64,000 nt of DNA from Rhodoluna sp. (GCF_024641065.1 NZ_JAHEDV010000003.1:105160-169159); one strand, 5' to 3'. Counted from the first letter of the stretch, positions 35,649-45,940 are shown. Numbers and translations are program-made. The notes: generated from the sequence alone by a model not told the origin.

Positions 35649-36692
35649 ATGAGCAAACTTCGCCTTGTTGCAGCAACAGCCATTGCACTTACAGTTCTTT
35701 CAGGTTGCGCATCAGCGCCGGCAGCATCGCCCGAGCCCTCGGCCAGCCCGAGTGCTTCACAAGGCCCGTTCTTTATCGCGGCACCGCTAACCGGTGTGCA
35801 ATACGAAGTTGGTTCAGCAAACTTTCCTGCGCTGGGGCACCCATCCGTGGCCTGCAAAATTGATAACTCGTTTGATGCCCGCCCACAGTTTGGCTTGAAC
35901 CGAACTGACATCACTTTTGTTGAGATGGTCGAAGGTGGCCTAACTCGACTGGTCGCAATTTGGCACTCAGATATGCCTGAGGCTGTTGGCCCGGTTCGTT
36001 CTATTCGCCCGATGGACCCAGACATTCTTAGCCCATTCGGTGGCGTGGTTTGTTACTCGGGCGGCCAGCTTGCCTTTGTTCGTTTGATTGAAGCAGCACC
36101 GGTTTTCACTGCTTCAGAGACCAGCGAACAAGGCAACGGAACCTTCAAGCGAAGCCATGATCGCCCGGCTCCGCACAACGTGATTGTGAACGCGAGTCTG
36201 CTTGCCGAGCAGCACAACGAACTGCGTTCACCAAAAGCTCAGTTCACTTATTCGCTCGATCAGGCAACGGCCAGCGCGGCAACCGGCACCGCAGTTAAGC
36301 AGTTCACGGTTAGCTACCCGCAGGCAACTTCAAGCTGGAAGCCGAATGCCGATGGAACCGCTTGGTTGAGAACCCAGGATGGCGCTGTGCACCGAGACGC
36401 TGCAACCGGCAAGCAGGTTGAGGCAACTAACGTCGTTGTCATGACCGTCAAGATTGACCGCAGCTTTGCAGATCACAAGTACGGCAACGTGCCAAAAACC
36501 ATCATGGTTTCTTCTGGCACCGCTTGGGTTTTCACAGCCTCAAAGTACATCGAAGCCACCTGGTCGAAGGCAGACGCAACCTCGCCGATTATTCTCAAAG
36601 ACGCCTCAGGTGCTGTCATAAACCTTGCCCCGGGCAACACCTGGGTTGAGCTAATGCCAAAGGCTCCCGAAGGCAAAATCGTAATCAAGTAA
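35649..36692 (+). CDS. DUF3048-type lipoprotein (YerB-like)
   Basis: 347 residues. A lipoprotein signal peptide ends in VLSGC, so Cys20 should be lipidated and the protein held on the outer face of the membrane. A Pro/Ser/Ala linker is followed by a domain with YEVGSANFPALGHP, ACKIDNSFDARPQ, GGLTRLVAIWH and GPVRSIRP segments typical of DUF3048/YerB. Its biochemical role is not known to me. The gene appears leaderless. Confidence 0.85.
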   Translation: MSKLRLVAATAIALTVLSGCASAPAASPEPSASPSASQGPFFIAAPLTGVQYEVGSANFPALGHPSVACKIDNSFDARPQFGLNRTDITFVEMVEGGLTRLVAIWHSDMPEAVGPVRSIRPMDPDILSPFGGVVCYSGGQLAFVRLIEAAPVFTASETSEQGNGTFKRSHDRPAPHNVIVNASLLAEQHNELRSPKAQFTYSLDQATASAATGTAVKQFTVSYPQATSSWKPNADGTAWLRTQDGAVHRDAATGKQVEATNVVVMTVKIDRSFADHKYGNVPKTIMVSSGTAWVFTASKYIEATWSKADATSPIILKDASGAVINLAPGNTWVELMPKAPEGKIVIK

Positions 36693-36706
36693 CCATTTCG
36701 AAGGTC

Positions 36707-36738
36707 AACCCCGCATTTAGTTTTCAAATGTGGGGTTT
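36707..36738 (+). terminator. Probable rho-independent terminator
   Basis: A 12-bp stem (36707-36718 with 36727-36738 approximately, one G:U pair) follows the lipoprotein gene. The T-tail is short (TTT), so efficiency may be moderate. Confidence 0.65.
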
Positions 36739-36740
36739 AC

Positions 36741-36749
36741 CGAACATTT
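36741..36749. promoter_or_regulatory. CGAACATTT motif upstream of the giant surface-protein gene
   Basis: The same CGAACATT core occurs as an inverted pair, plus one more copy, upstream of the membrane sigma-factor gene (45941-45949, 45968-45976, 46110-46117). Here it lies 79 nt before the start of the giant gene. It may be a shared operator; chance occurrence is possible for an 8-mer. Confidence 0.35.
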
Positions 36750-36827
36750 CTCCTGCCCAATAATGCCCAATTTCTAGACTTTAACTAGCCTTCAATGCGG
36801 GCTCTAGTTGGTGTTTCTGGGGGATTA

Positions 36828-39800
36828 ATGGCGATCAAGTTTGGCTCTTGGATGAGTCGCTTTGTCGTTGCATCCTTGATATTTGCACTGAGTTTTGCCG
36901 GGGCAATTTTTAGCCCAAACCCAGCGGGCGCCGCCACTCTAAACTTCACGAACTGGCTTTCTTATGTGGGCAACAGCGGCGGCAGCGCCCAGACCGATCT
37001 AATGTGCCCAAGCGGCCAGGCTGCAGTTGGTGTTGTCTCTGGCGGCAACTATGTAATTGGTATTCGTTGTGCAACGGTCAACGCCGACGGCACAGTTAAC
37101 ACCACTACAACTGACCGTGTTTGGGGGTCGGGAGGCACCTGGGCCCTGTGCCCAGCAGGCAAAGTTGCCCGGGCCATCACCGTGAACTTCAGCGGAGCTT
37201 TTCCGGTAAACGCTGGCCTCAAGTGTGTGACGGCTCCCGGCGGTACCGATACCCCAGATTTAGTCGGCCTCACCAGTTGGGGTGCTGAGCGAGATTGTGG
37301 CGCGGGCAAATTTATTTCGAGAATCTATGTTCAGACCGGCTCATGGATGGACGGCTTCACCCCCGGTTGTTCTACAGCGGTGGGGTTCAATGAACGGCCC
37401 ATGGTTACCGCAACAACCGCGCCGAGCGGAACAGCTCAAATTGGCTCCACGCTAACCAGCGCTGTTACCTTTAGTGGTTCACCCACCCCCACTTACACAT
37501 ATCAGTGGCAGCGATCATCAAATGGCATTGATGGTTGGGAAGACCTGGTCAATGCAACTTCTTCAACCTATGCCCCAACCATTGCCGATGCCGGTCGTTA
37601 CTTGCGCACCGTTGTGGTTGCAACAAACTCAAGCGGCTCAGTAAACGGCACTTCGGCATCAACCAGCATCATGCGTTTGGCAACTTTGGCCGCCCCAGAT
37701 CTGCAGACAGCGTCTGACTCAGGAACCAGCACCACCGATAACCTAACCAAAGATTCAACACCTACTTTTGACCTAACCGGTTTGACTGCCGGAGTCGACG
37801 TCACGGTCACGGCCACTCAAGCAGGCCAAACCAGCCAGACCTGTCAGATTCTGAACGTGCCAAGCTCAACCGCAAGTTGCACATTTGTCGAGGGTTTTCC
37901 GGCAGCTGGCGCCTGGAGCTTCACGGTTACTCAGTCAACCAGTCAGGCAACATCAACTGCCTCGGCTGCAGTGACGGTTACCTTCGACACCGCCGGCCCT
38001 CAAATTACCGCCGTCACAATGACCCCTGTTTTGACCAAGCTCACCACCATTGCCGTTGAGGTTACTTTCAACGAGACCATCTCAAACGTCGCCGGTGAGA
38101 TCGACTCGACCAAAATTTCACTCAGTGGCATTTCAACGGGTTGGACTATCTCTGGTCTAACTCGCAAGACTGGCAATGACAAAGTTGCGCAATTCAACAT
38201 CACTAACTCGGCTACCACCATCGTCAATGGTCAAATCAATGTTGATTTCTTAGAAGGCTTCACGCGCGATCAGCACGGCCAGTTGTCAGCGGCTTCGACT
38301 GAGGCTCAGCGGCTCAGCGGCGTGTTCGATAACACCCGACCTACTGCAGTTATCTCGGGTGAGCCAGAGTTGCCGACTCAAAAGGGCACGGATGCAAACC
38401 CGTTGCGTTTGACCCTCAGCTACAGCGAACCTATCCGTGGTTTGGTTGGTGGCGCAGCAACACTCACCGCCAGCGACTTCACTTTTGCTGGCACCGGTTA
38501 CACGGGTTGTACGGCTAACCCCGTTTCGTCGGCGACTGCAACCTCTGGCGGCACCTACGAAATTACCCTCGATATCAAGGGCTGCACCACTTCGGGCACA
38601 TTCACCATCGCCCTTGAGGCCAACGCGGTTGATGACCTAACCGACACCACTGGCAACACCGGCCCTATTGCCAACGTGGTGTCACGTTCAATCACGCGAG
38701 ACCTGGTTGCGCCAAAAATTACCACGGTCACAAAGAAACTGACAAACGGTGAAGTGACAACCGTCACCTACGAAGTCACTTTTGATGAGGCTATTGCTTC
38801 AAGCACTTTCACCTCAGACAAAATAACCGCTACTCAAACCGGCGCTACCTCGGCCTGGGTTGTTGCATCAGCACCGAGCCGGGTTGGCGAATCAAACACC
38901 TGGACCTTCTCGATTTCGAATGCCACACCGGTCAACGGAACGGTTGCCATCGCACTGGCTAACTCAATCACCGACCTTGCTGGCAATGCTCTGGTGGTAA
39001 CCATGCCAACAATCAGTTCGGTGAACGCATCGCAGGCTCAGATTTATGTTGCCCCGGTGCTGAATCCAGGCACACTGAACACTGCGGGCACCGGCACAAC
39101 GGCAATTGCACCAAACCTCACCCTCGATGGCCGTGGCGGCACAATCTATGGAATGCGAATCGAACTGACTGATCCGCAATCGGGCGATGCATTGGCATTC
39201 ACCGCTTCAAACAACGTCACTAAAGATGCCCGCAGCACAGCATCCGTGTTGTATCTAATCAGCACAACCGCAACCTCTGCCCAGTGGCAAGCTGCCTTGC
39301 GAACTGTGACTTTGACTTCAACCGCTTCAACGGCTGATCGGCACTACGAGTTTCACATCAAGCCATTCGAGGGCTACTCATATGTAAACGGTCACGTTTA
39401 TCAGCAAGCCGACTACGGCGTTGCATCGACGCCATTTGCTTCGCTCAAGTCAGCGGCTAACAAAGCCACTTTGGGTGACAACCAGGGATACTTGGCCACG
39501 CTAACGAGCGCCGAAGAAACCGCAGAATTTGCCGTGCTGACTAACCTCACCGGCTATTCGGTTCACGCTGCCCAAAAGACGGTGGGAACCACAACTGCCA
39601 ATGTGGGCACCGAAATTGTTAAGTTCTTTGACGGGCCAGAAGAGGGCCAAACCGCAACCTACACCCCTTGGTACACGGGTGAGCCAAACGTTGCCAGCTC
39701 GATGTGCACCCTGGTTTACGCACAAAACCACGGCTTTGCGGCTGCCGGAAAATGGAACGACATCGGTTGTAGTGAGTCATATTCTCAGCGCTACATCGTT

Positions 39801-42800
39801 GAATTCGGTGGCTATGAAGGCGATGAATCATTCACTCAAATTCTTTCGGCAACTCAAATTGCCGACACAGTGGCTCCGACTGTTGAAGCGATTGGCGCAC
39901 CTAGTGGCTCGGCCAATTTGGGTAGCTCAACCAAGCCGCTGACTCTCACCCTGCGTTTTAGCGAACCGTTCAAAAACCTCGCTGCGGCAGACATTCTCAA
40001 GTCAGGTGCTACCGCCGGTTGTGTAATCGCAACTCCAAGCGTTTCAACCGACACCACCGCGCCTTATGAGGCAACGGTTCAAATCACCGGATGCACCGCC
40101 TCGGGTGAAATCACTTTCTCGTTAGCTGCAAACGCGGTGAATGACCTAGCTGGCGACACCGGCAACCCGGGCCCGGCCACAGCAACTGTGCTTGCAACTT
40201 TTGTTCGTGATTTCACCGCGCCAACCGTTGTAATCACCAGCGAAGTTCAAGCCACCACAGTCACCCATGAATTCGCATTCAGTGAGCCAATTGAAGACTT
40301 CACCCAAGATGACCTGACTGCAACTTTCTCTGGCGTTGGCGGCGTCGAGAGCTGGTCGGTCAGTGGCCCAACGCTCAAAGAGGGCACGAGCTCTACCTAT
40401 GTTGTCGCTTACCAACGTGAAACCGAAACCGCTGGCGAACTTTCTGTTTCGCTAGCTTCACTGAGTGTCAGCGATGCTGCTGCAAATCAGATCGCTTCAA
40501 CCGCCACCTCGACCGTGAGCCTGGCTTACCTGCCTACTTTTAGCCTCGGGGCACTGCACGGTTCAAGAAATGCCACCGAGCTTGCCCCTGATTTCACCTT
40601 GGATGCAAAGGGTTCAACCCTGGCTGGCACTCGCATCAGAATCACCAACGCCGAGGTTGGCGACACCCTCGCCTTCGTAAATAACAACAGTTCGCTTTTT
40701 GGAACCATCCAGAGCCTAACGACCACCAACGGAGTATTCGAGCTCACCTATTCAGGAGCCGTGCCGACCGAGGCTCAGTGGCAGGCGGCTATCCGTGCGG
40801 TTCGTTATTCGAATGCCTCAAACACTTCGTCTTCAGCTGAGCGCAACATTGAGGTGCACCTCAAGCCGCGGTTGAATGCCAGTGCAATTTATCTGTATGA
40901 CACCCAGCATTTTTATGAGCCGGTTTCAACGCTCGTAACCAATTCGGTTGCGATTGCTGCGGCCGAGGCCAAGACTCTCGCCGGGCTGCAGGGCTATCTA
41001 ATGACCGATGTCATTCAGGCTGAGCACAGCTATTTGCTTGGCACTAGCGGCAATTACTGGGTGAGCGGTTTTGAATACTCGGATGGCTTCAAGTACAACA
41101 CTGGCCCTAACGCAGGCAACCCGGTAACGGCTTCGTTCTGGAATGCGGCTGAGCCAAACGCCGCAACTAACGAACCTTGTATTGTCTCGATTGATGAGAG
41201 TTATTCGAACTACGGTTGGGCCGACTATGGATGCTCGGCAACCTTCAAGTACGTGATCGAATACGGTGGCATGGTTGGCGAAGCACCGCGCAGCATGATT
41301 TCCAACTCAACAATGTCGCCTGATCTCGAGGCGCCTAGAGTCTCTTCAATTACTGCTCTAACCGAAGATGGTTTCTACATCGCCGACGATGTTATTCGAG
41401 TCAAAATCACCTTCAGTGAACCGGTAGAAGTTATCGGTTCACCAGAGTTGAGCCTTGCCTTTAGCGGGGCTAACCAAGCGGCCGTCTGTGATTTGGGCGA
41501 ATCAGCCTATGAGTTGATTTGTGAATATGTAATCGCTCAGGGCGACACCGCTGCCGACCTTGACTATGCCGGCGTTACCGCGCTCTCAATCGGCTCGGGT
41601 TCAATCAAAGATGCCTCGGGCAACAGCGCAATTTTGACTCTGGCTGCACCGGGCACGCCAGGGTCGATGTCACTCGGCGCTGATCTTGAAATCGACGGCA
41701 ATTACCTAGAGCTGAACTATTCAGCTGACTCTTCAACTTCAGAGGTTGCCGAACTAACCTTCACGTTGAGTTCAACTTTGCCGATTGATTGTTCAACCCT
41801 GAGCCAAGTTGATGGTGTCGATTTCGACTTCACCAACATCCGTGAAATTTCTTCGATTGTTTCAGCCGACGACAACCTCTCTTGCATCATTCACGCAACC
41901 TCAAGCGTTGCAACTGCCAACTACGGTGAGAGCGAGCTAAAGATCGCTGACTCATTCTCGGTTGACGATCTTCAGGCCACTGCAGTTGCGCACACTGTCG
42001 TGACATCGGGTAACACCAGAGTCTCGGTTGTCATCGATGCCGAGCCAGGCGAAGGTTCTATTGACCTGATTACCTTGCCAGGTGAGCCAGCCACTGAGCT
42101 TGAATTAAATGCCCCGGATGAATTCTTCGGCGAGCTCAGCACAGCCGCACGGTCGGCGCTCGAAGCGCTTGGAATCGTTCGTGTTCCTGAAGGCCTCGAA
42201 CTTTCTGGAGCCCAAGCCAGTGCCGACTTCAGCGCTCTAACTCGCACCAGCCCGAGAGTCGATGCAGCGCGAACCAACCAGCTAGTTACCGGCGAGAAGC
42301 TCTCGATGCAACTAAATGTGTCGGCCGATATTGCTGCCGACTATGTTGCGGTTGGCTACCTCAAGCGCGATGGCAACTGGATCTATCTGGGAACCAAAGA
42401 GTTTGATGTTGATAATTCAGTTGAGTCAGCCGCCTTGGTTTTTGCCCAACCGGGTGCCTATAAGGCCAGGATGATCATTGTTGAGCGCGGCACCGCTCTA
42501 GCGACTTCGGCCTTGCGCAGAGCTGCCATTGCAACCCAATCGGCCCGATCGCAAGATTTTGCAGCTTCAGCGATTAGCGATGCCGACCTGCCAACCGGCA
42601 TTCAGAAACTCGACCTAGACATCGCTGTCTTAGGCACACCAATTGCCGTGGTGATTCCAACGCCGTCGCCTACACCTTCGCCATCTCCTTCTAGCTCGAC
42701 AACGCCTACCCCGACTCCTACCCCAACGGTCGCGCCTACCCCGACTCCGACTCCGACTCCGACTCCGACGGCTACGCCAACTCCATCAGTTGCCCCGACC

Positions 42801-44489
42801 CCGACCCCTTCGGCTCAAGCAACCGCAACACCGGAACCAACGCCTGAGCCAACCGAAGACCCAACTGTTGAGCCGACCCCAGAGCCAAGTGAATCGGCTG
42901 TGGCTCTGCCTGAGCCATCTGCAGAGGCTGAAGCTCCTGCACCTGGTGAGCCGGTCGCCAACCCAGCCATCGGTGCAACCGGCGATGACAGTGACCCACC
43001 TTCACCTTTCGACCCGCTGGCAACTCCCGAAGGTGTGGCTGCCGTAACTAAAACTGCAGTGACAGCTCTAACGGTTGTTTCAAGCGTTGCCGCTGCGGCG
43101 GCGGGTGCGGCTGCCGCTGCCGGAGCCGCTGGCGCTGGCGCTGGTGCCTCTTCTGGTTCTGGCCGCTCAAGCTCAGGCAGCTCAGGCAGTTCAAGCTCAT
43201 CAAACTCAAATGCTGCCGAAGTTGCCGAATCGGCAGAATCAAGTGACTCAGGTGAGGGCGAGGTTGCCGAACTAGAGGTTGCACTCGATCAACTCGAACT
43301 CACGCATCGTGGCTGGGGTGATGGCCTTGCCATGTTTGCCCTGCCGTTTATGACCTTCTTTGACATTCGCAGCAACCGTTGGGCCGTCAAAATCGCCCGC
43401 ATCTCGCCATTGATTTCAAAGGTGGTGACCGACGGCGCATACATCCGTGCCGCACTTGGTTCGCTTTCATTGTTGTTGCCAGTTATCGCAGGCGCACTCG
43501 CCCTAATTTCAATCGGCATCAACCAAGAGAACAACCCGGGTCTTGTGGTTACCCCGCCATGGATGTTCCTTCTCGCGATTGCAGTTCTTGGCGTATTCGA
43601 TGCTTTTGCGGGCTTTGTTGCCGGAATCATCTTTGTGCTCGGCACCGTGGCCATAACTTTGGCCACCGCACCTGAGGCAATGACTATGAGCGGCGTTCGT
43701 TTGCTAATGGGTGTGATGGTTGTCGTGATCGGCCCGGCCATGTTGACCACTGCCTTCCGTCAACTGCGCAAGGCTCCCGAATCTGGGCACCACTACTGGT
43801 GGGAGCGTCTGGTTGACACTGCCGTTGCACCGTTCATGGCTGGCTGGTCAGTTGCCGCCATGGTCAGTTCGCTGCCTGCACTTGCTGGTCTAACCCTGCC
43901 GGTTGCCAATCACGTTCTCGACTTTGCTCTGGCTATTGCCCTGGCAGCATTGCTTCGTGTTTGGTTTGAAGAGGCAACCGCTCGCCTCTACCCAGCTCGA
44001 CTCGATGTCATCAACCCAACTGAAATTCCTGAACCTGGCCTGCTTCAAAAAATTATCGTGCTCGGCATCAAATACGGCATTTGGGTAATCATCGGCGGCG
44101 CCTTGATTGGCCCAAGCTGGCAGGTCTTTGTCGGTTCGGCTCTCTTCTTGTTCCCAACAGTGCTCGGATGGTTCGCTGATCGATTCCCGAACTCTCCGCG
44201 CCTATGGAAGCTTCTTCCCTCTGGCTTGCCTGGATTAGTGACAAGCTTGGTCATCGCCAGCACAACATCTGTGGTGGTTGCAGCAATCTTCGGTGTCGTG
44301 CCAACTCTGGCTCAGTGGTCGTTCTTGATTATTCCGATGCCAATGTTGGTGCTGAGCATTCTTGGTCTATTTGGTCGCCACGGCGAGAACGAAGAGGATG
44401 AAAAACCTGCCAAGTCACAAATGTGGGTTTACCGAATCGGTGGCTTGGTGATGTTCATCATCACGCTCAAGTTAACTGGCATTATTTAG
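36828..44489 (+). CDS. Giant multidomain surface protein with lectin-like domains and polytopic membrane anchor
   Basis: About 2553 residues. TGGGGGA precedes the ATG at 36828, better than the ATG at 36795. A signal peptide (about residues 1-36) leads to a Cys-rich N-terminal domain, an Ig-like domain (about 190-280) and several Ig-like repeats with SEP motifs. Two C-type-lectin-like domains lie at about 840-995 and 1340-1483; each has GYL near its start, a GEPN/AEPN motif, paired Cys and a terminal EFGG/EYGG. Then come a Pro/Thr/Glu linker (about 1943-2058), an Ala/Gly helix and Ser-rich stretch, and about ten hydrophobic segments in the last 400 residues. It is probably an adhesin or glycan-binding surface organiser; this role is inference. 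Confidence 0.85.
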   Translation: MAIKFGSWMSRFVVASLIFALSFAGAIFSPNPAGAATLNFTNWLSYVGNSGGSAQTDLMCPSGQAAVGVVSGGNYVIGIRCATVNADGTVNTTTTDRVWGSGGTWALCPAGKVARAITVNFSGAFPVNAGLKCVTAPGGTDTPDLVGLTSWGAERDCGAGKFISRIYVQTGSWMDGFTPGCSTAVGFNERPMVTATTAPSGTAQIGSTLTSAVTFSGSPTPTYTYQWQRSSNGIDGWEDLVNATSSTYAPTIADAGRYLRTVVVATNSSGSVNGTSASTSIMRLATLAAPDLQTASDSGTSTTDNLTKDSTPTFDLTGLTAGVDVTVTATQAGQTSQTCQILNVPSSTASCTFVEGFPAAGAWSFTVTQSTSQATSTASAAVTVTFDTAGPQITAVTMTPVLTKLTTIAVEVTFNETISNVAGEIDSTKISLSGISTGWTISGLTRKTGNDKVAQFNITNSATTIVNGQINVDFLEGFTRDQHGQLSAASTEAQRLSGVFDNTRPTAVISGEPELPTQKGTDANPLRLTLSYSEPIRGLVGGAATLTASDFTFAGTGYTGCTANPVSSATATSGGTYEITLDIKGCTTSGTFTIALEANAVDDLTDTTGNTGPIANVVSRSITRDLVAPKITTVTKKLTNGEVTTVTYEVTFDEAIASSTFTSDKITATQTGATSAWVVASAPSRVGESNTWTFSISNATPVNGTVAIALANSITDLAGNALVVTMPTISSVNASQAQIYVAPVLNPGTLNTAGTGTTAIAPNLTLDGRGGTIYGMRIELTDPQSGDALAFTASNNVTKDARSTASVLYLISTTATSAQWQAALRTVTLTSTASTADRHYEFHIKPFEGYSYVNGHVYQQADYGVASTPFASLKSAANKATLGDNQGYLATLTSAEETAEFAVLTNLTGYSVHAAQKTVGTTTANVGTEIVKFFDGPEEGQTATYTPWYTGEPNVASSMCTLVYAQNHGFAAAGKWNDIGCSESYSQRYIVEFGGYEGDESFTQILSATQIADTVAPTVEAIGAPSGSANLGSSTKPLTLTLRFSEPFKNLAAADILKSGATAGCVIATPSVSTDTTAPYEATVQITGCTASGEITFSLAANAVNDLAGDTGNPGPATATVLATFVRDFTAPTVVITSEVQATTVTHEFAFSEPIEDFTQDDLTATFSGVGGVESWSVSGPTLKEGTSSTYVVAYQRETETAGELSVSLASLSVSDAAANQIASTATSTVSLAYLPTFSLGALHGSRNATELAPDFTLDAKGSTLAGTRIRITNAEVGDTLAFVNNNSSLFGTIQSLTTTNGVFELTYSGAVPTEAQWQAAIRAVRYSNASNTSSSAERNIEVHLKPRLNASAIYLYDTQHFYEPVSTLVTNSVAIAAAEAKTLAGLQGYLMTDVIQAEHSYLLGTSGNYWVSGFEYSDGFKYNTGPNAGNPVTASFWNAAEPNAATNEPCIVSIDESYSNYGWADYGCSATFKYVIEYGGMVGEAPRSMISNSTMSPDLEAPRVSSITALTEDGFYIADDVIRVKITFSEPVEVIGSPELSLAFSGANQAAVCDLGESAYELICEYVIAQGDTAADLDYAGVTALSIGSGSIKDASGNSAILTLAAPGTPGSMSLGADLEIDGNYLELNYSADSSTSEVAELTFTLSSTLPIDCSTLSQVDGVDFDFTNIREISSIVSADDNLSCIIHATSSVATANYGESELKIADSFSVDDLQATAVAHTVVTSGNTRVSVVIDAEPGEGSIDLITLPGEPATELELNAPDEFFGELSTAARSALEALGIVRVPEGLELSGAQASADFSALTRTSPRVDAARTNQLVTGEKLSMQLNVSADIAADYVAVGYLKRDGNWIYLGTKEFDVDNSVESAALVFAQPGAYKARMIIVERGTALATSALRRAAIATQSARSQDFAASAISDADLPTGIQKLDLDIAVLGTPIAVVIPTPSPTPSPSPSSSTTPTPTPTPTVAPTPTPTPTPTPTATPTPSVAPTPTPSAQATATPEPTPEPTEDPTVEPTPEPSESAVALPEPSAEAEAPAPGEPVANPAIGATGDDSDPPSPFDPLATPEGVAAVTKTAVTALTVVSSVAAAAAGAAAAAGAAGAGAGASSGSGRSSSGSSGSSSSSNSNAAEVAESAESSDSGEGEVAELEVALDQLELTHRGWGDGLAMFALPFMTFFDIRSNRWAVKIARISPLISKVVTDGAYIRAALGSLSLLLPVIAGALALISIGINQENNPGLVVTPPWMFLLAIAVLGVFDAFAGFVAGIIFVLGTVAITLATAPEAMTMSGVRLLMGVMVVVIGPAMLTTAFRQLRKAPESGHHYWWERLVDTAVAPFMAGWSVAAMVSSLPALAGLTLPVANHVLDFALAIALAALLRVWFEEATARLYPARLDVINPTEIPEPGLLQKIIVLGIKYGIWVIIGGALIGPSWQVFVGSALFLFPTVLGWFADRFPNSPRLWKLLPSGLPGLVTSLVIASTTSVVVAAIFGVVPTLAQWSFLIIPMPMLVLSILGLFGRHGENEEDEKPAKSQMWVYRIGGLVMFIITLKLTGII
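42741..42770. repeat. Tandem hexamer CCGACT encoding Pro-Thr
   Basis: Four perfect copies and one near copy of a 6-bp unit lie within a longer Pro-Thr coding tract of the giant surface protein. Slippage would lengthen or shorten the linker without changing frame. Confidence 0.8.
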
Positions 44490-45694
44490 TCGATTTGCGG
44501 TTCGCGGCCCGGCTGAAACTCCCAGGCAACCTCTGTTATTTGCGAGGCGTCAACCAGAGGCGAACCCGAGCCGTCGGCGCCAAAATCGGCAGCCACAACT
44601 TCAACAATTCGGGCAGCTGATTCTCCATCAAATGGCATAGCTGCTTCTTTTAGCGCCGCAATCTGTTCGGTGCGATCGGCCAAGACAAACTGGGCATCGC
44701 GCATCTCAACCTGATCAATCGATTCAACCCGGATGCTACTTGCCGCTGCCAATTCACCAATCTCACTGAATTCCCAGTGCTGCGGATTCTCAATAAAGAA
44801 CGCCGGGCGGCCAGTGGCCAATGGGTATTCAGCAAGATAAGAAATGCCATCGGTGATCAAGGCGTCAGAGTCGATAAAAATCTCAGCTGAACTCGATTCG
44901 CTGTCAATCTTGGTGTTTGGCAAAGCGTTCCAAGCGCCTAGCCAGTCATCCAAGGCTTCGGCAGTCATCACTTCACGGTCAACCAGTGTGCCAAACAAGA
45001 ACGGGTGTGGGCGAAGGGTGACATGCACTTCAGGGTGCTCAGTTGCCCATCGCAACATGTCAGAGTGCGTGGTCGCGAAGGTTCCAAAATTCAGCCAGCT
45101 TGGCGAATAGCTGTGGTGAGGGGCCCAAACCAGACGAAGCCCGTGGCCAGCAACACCCGCTGCTCGAACCTCGTTGACCAGCTGATCTAACTTTGGTGAA
45201 CCAACAAAGTGCACATGGTTGTTGCCTCGAGAGGTCGATGCAAAAGCTTCACGCATGGCTGCGGTCTGAACAAAAATCAGCGAGGCCAACTGGTGCGAAC
45301 GCTGGGTATAAAGGTGTGGCGCAACCTCGTTGCCAGAACCAGGCTCGTCAACCAGCGACACCGAGTAATAAGGCACATAGGCAATACGGGTGAACTTAGC
45401 CAACGCCTCGGCCCGATATTGCTTTGGGTAATTTCTTTGCCACGGATAGTTGATGAACACATAGTCGGCATTTAATTCACGGATGTCTGCATTCACCAAG
45501 TGCTCGATGCCAGCATCGGTGAAGAATTTTGAAACTTCAGCGGCGTCATCAAATTCAATCTCACCGGTTAGTCGTCGCGAGATCGCAACCACTTTCACGT
45601 CAAAACGTGGGTCGGCATTCATGCGCGAATAAACCTCGGCCAGGGCATCCCAGGCTTCAAAATAAAAAGTCATAAAGACTACGCGTATCGGCAC
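44486..45694 (-). CDS. CDP-glycerol glycerophosphotransferase-like protein
   Basis: 402 residues related to the PF04464 CDP-glycerol transferase group: YVFINYPWQRNYP near residue 77, RIAYVPYYS, VWAPHHSYSPSW, TLRPHPFLF and SDALITDGISYLAEY map onto the family's acceptor and donor sites, but the canonical HGTP is replaced by VPYYS. It is therefore a divergent member, perhaps for a different polyol phosphate or sugar. GTG at 45694 has a TAGGTT -10-like hexamer 6 nt upstream (leaderless candidate). Its stop overlaps the convergent giant gene by 4 nt. Confidence 0.75.
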   Translation of the reverse strand: MPIRVVFMTFYFEAWDALAEVYSRMNADPRFDVKVVAISRRLTGEIEFDDAAEVSKFFTDAGIEHLVNADIRELNADYVFINYPWQRNYPKQYRAEALAKFTRIAYVPYYSVSLVDEPGSGNEVAPHLYTQRSHQLASLIFVQTAAMREAFASTSRGNNHVHFVGSPKLDQLVNEVRAAGVAGHGLRLVWAPHHSYSPSWLNFGTFATTHSDMLRWATEHPEVHVTLRPHPFLFGTLVDREVMTAEALDDWLGAWNALPNTKIDSESSSAEIFIDSDALITDGISYLAEYPLATGRPAFFIENPQHWEFSEIGELAAASSIRVESIDQVEMRDAQFVLADRTEQIAALKEAAMPFDGESAARIVEVVAADFGADGSGSPLVDASQITEVAWEFQPGREPQID

Positions 45695-45747
45695 TCATCA
45701 AACCTAACCCCCCCTGTGCTGTCGGCAAAGTTTGGGTTAAAGCAAAA

Positions 45748-45778
45748 ACTCGGTTCCACAAATTCTGTGGCCCCGAGT
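45748..45778. other. Imperfect hairpin (ACTCGG/CCGAGT outer stem)
   Basis: Thirteen-base arms with two central mismatches and a five-base AATTC loop, no strong T-tail. It could be an RNA structure in the upstream region or a weak terminator. Confidence 0.4.
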
Positions 45779-45940
45779 CTTGTCACAACTGGCTTGGTTT
45801 CAGTTGCGATTGCTTCATATCTAATAGCGCTAGTTGCTCAGTTTCATTACGGCCAATTGTCGTATCTGTTGTTTCCTATTCGCAACAAGCGGTGTCGCAA
45901 GAGGCCCATCGTGCCGCACTTCGCCAGACTTAGAAAGTCG

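Noticed and set aside
42655..43000. Pro/Thr-rich repetitive DNA as a possible independent repeat element
   Set aside because: It is the coding sequence of the stalk of the giant surface protein; repetition follows from the Pro-Thr composition.
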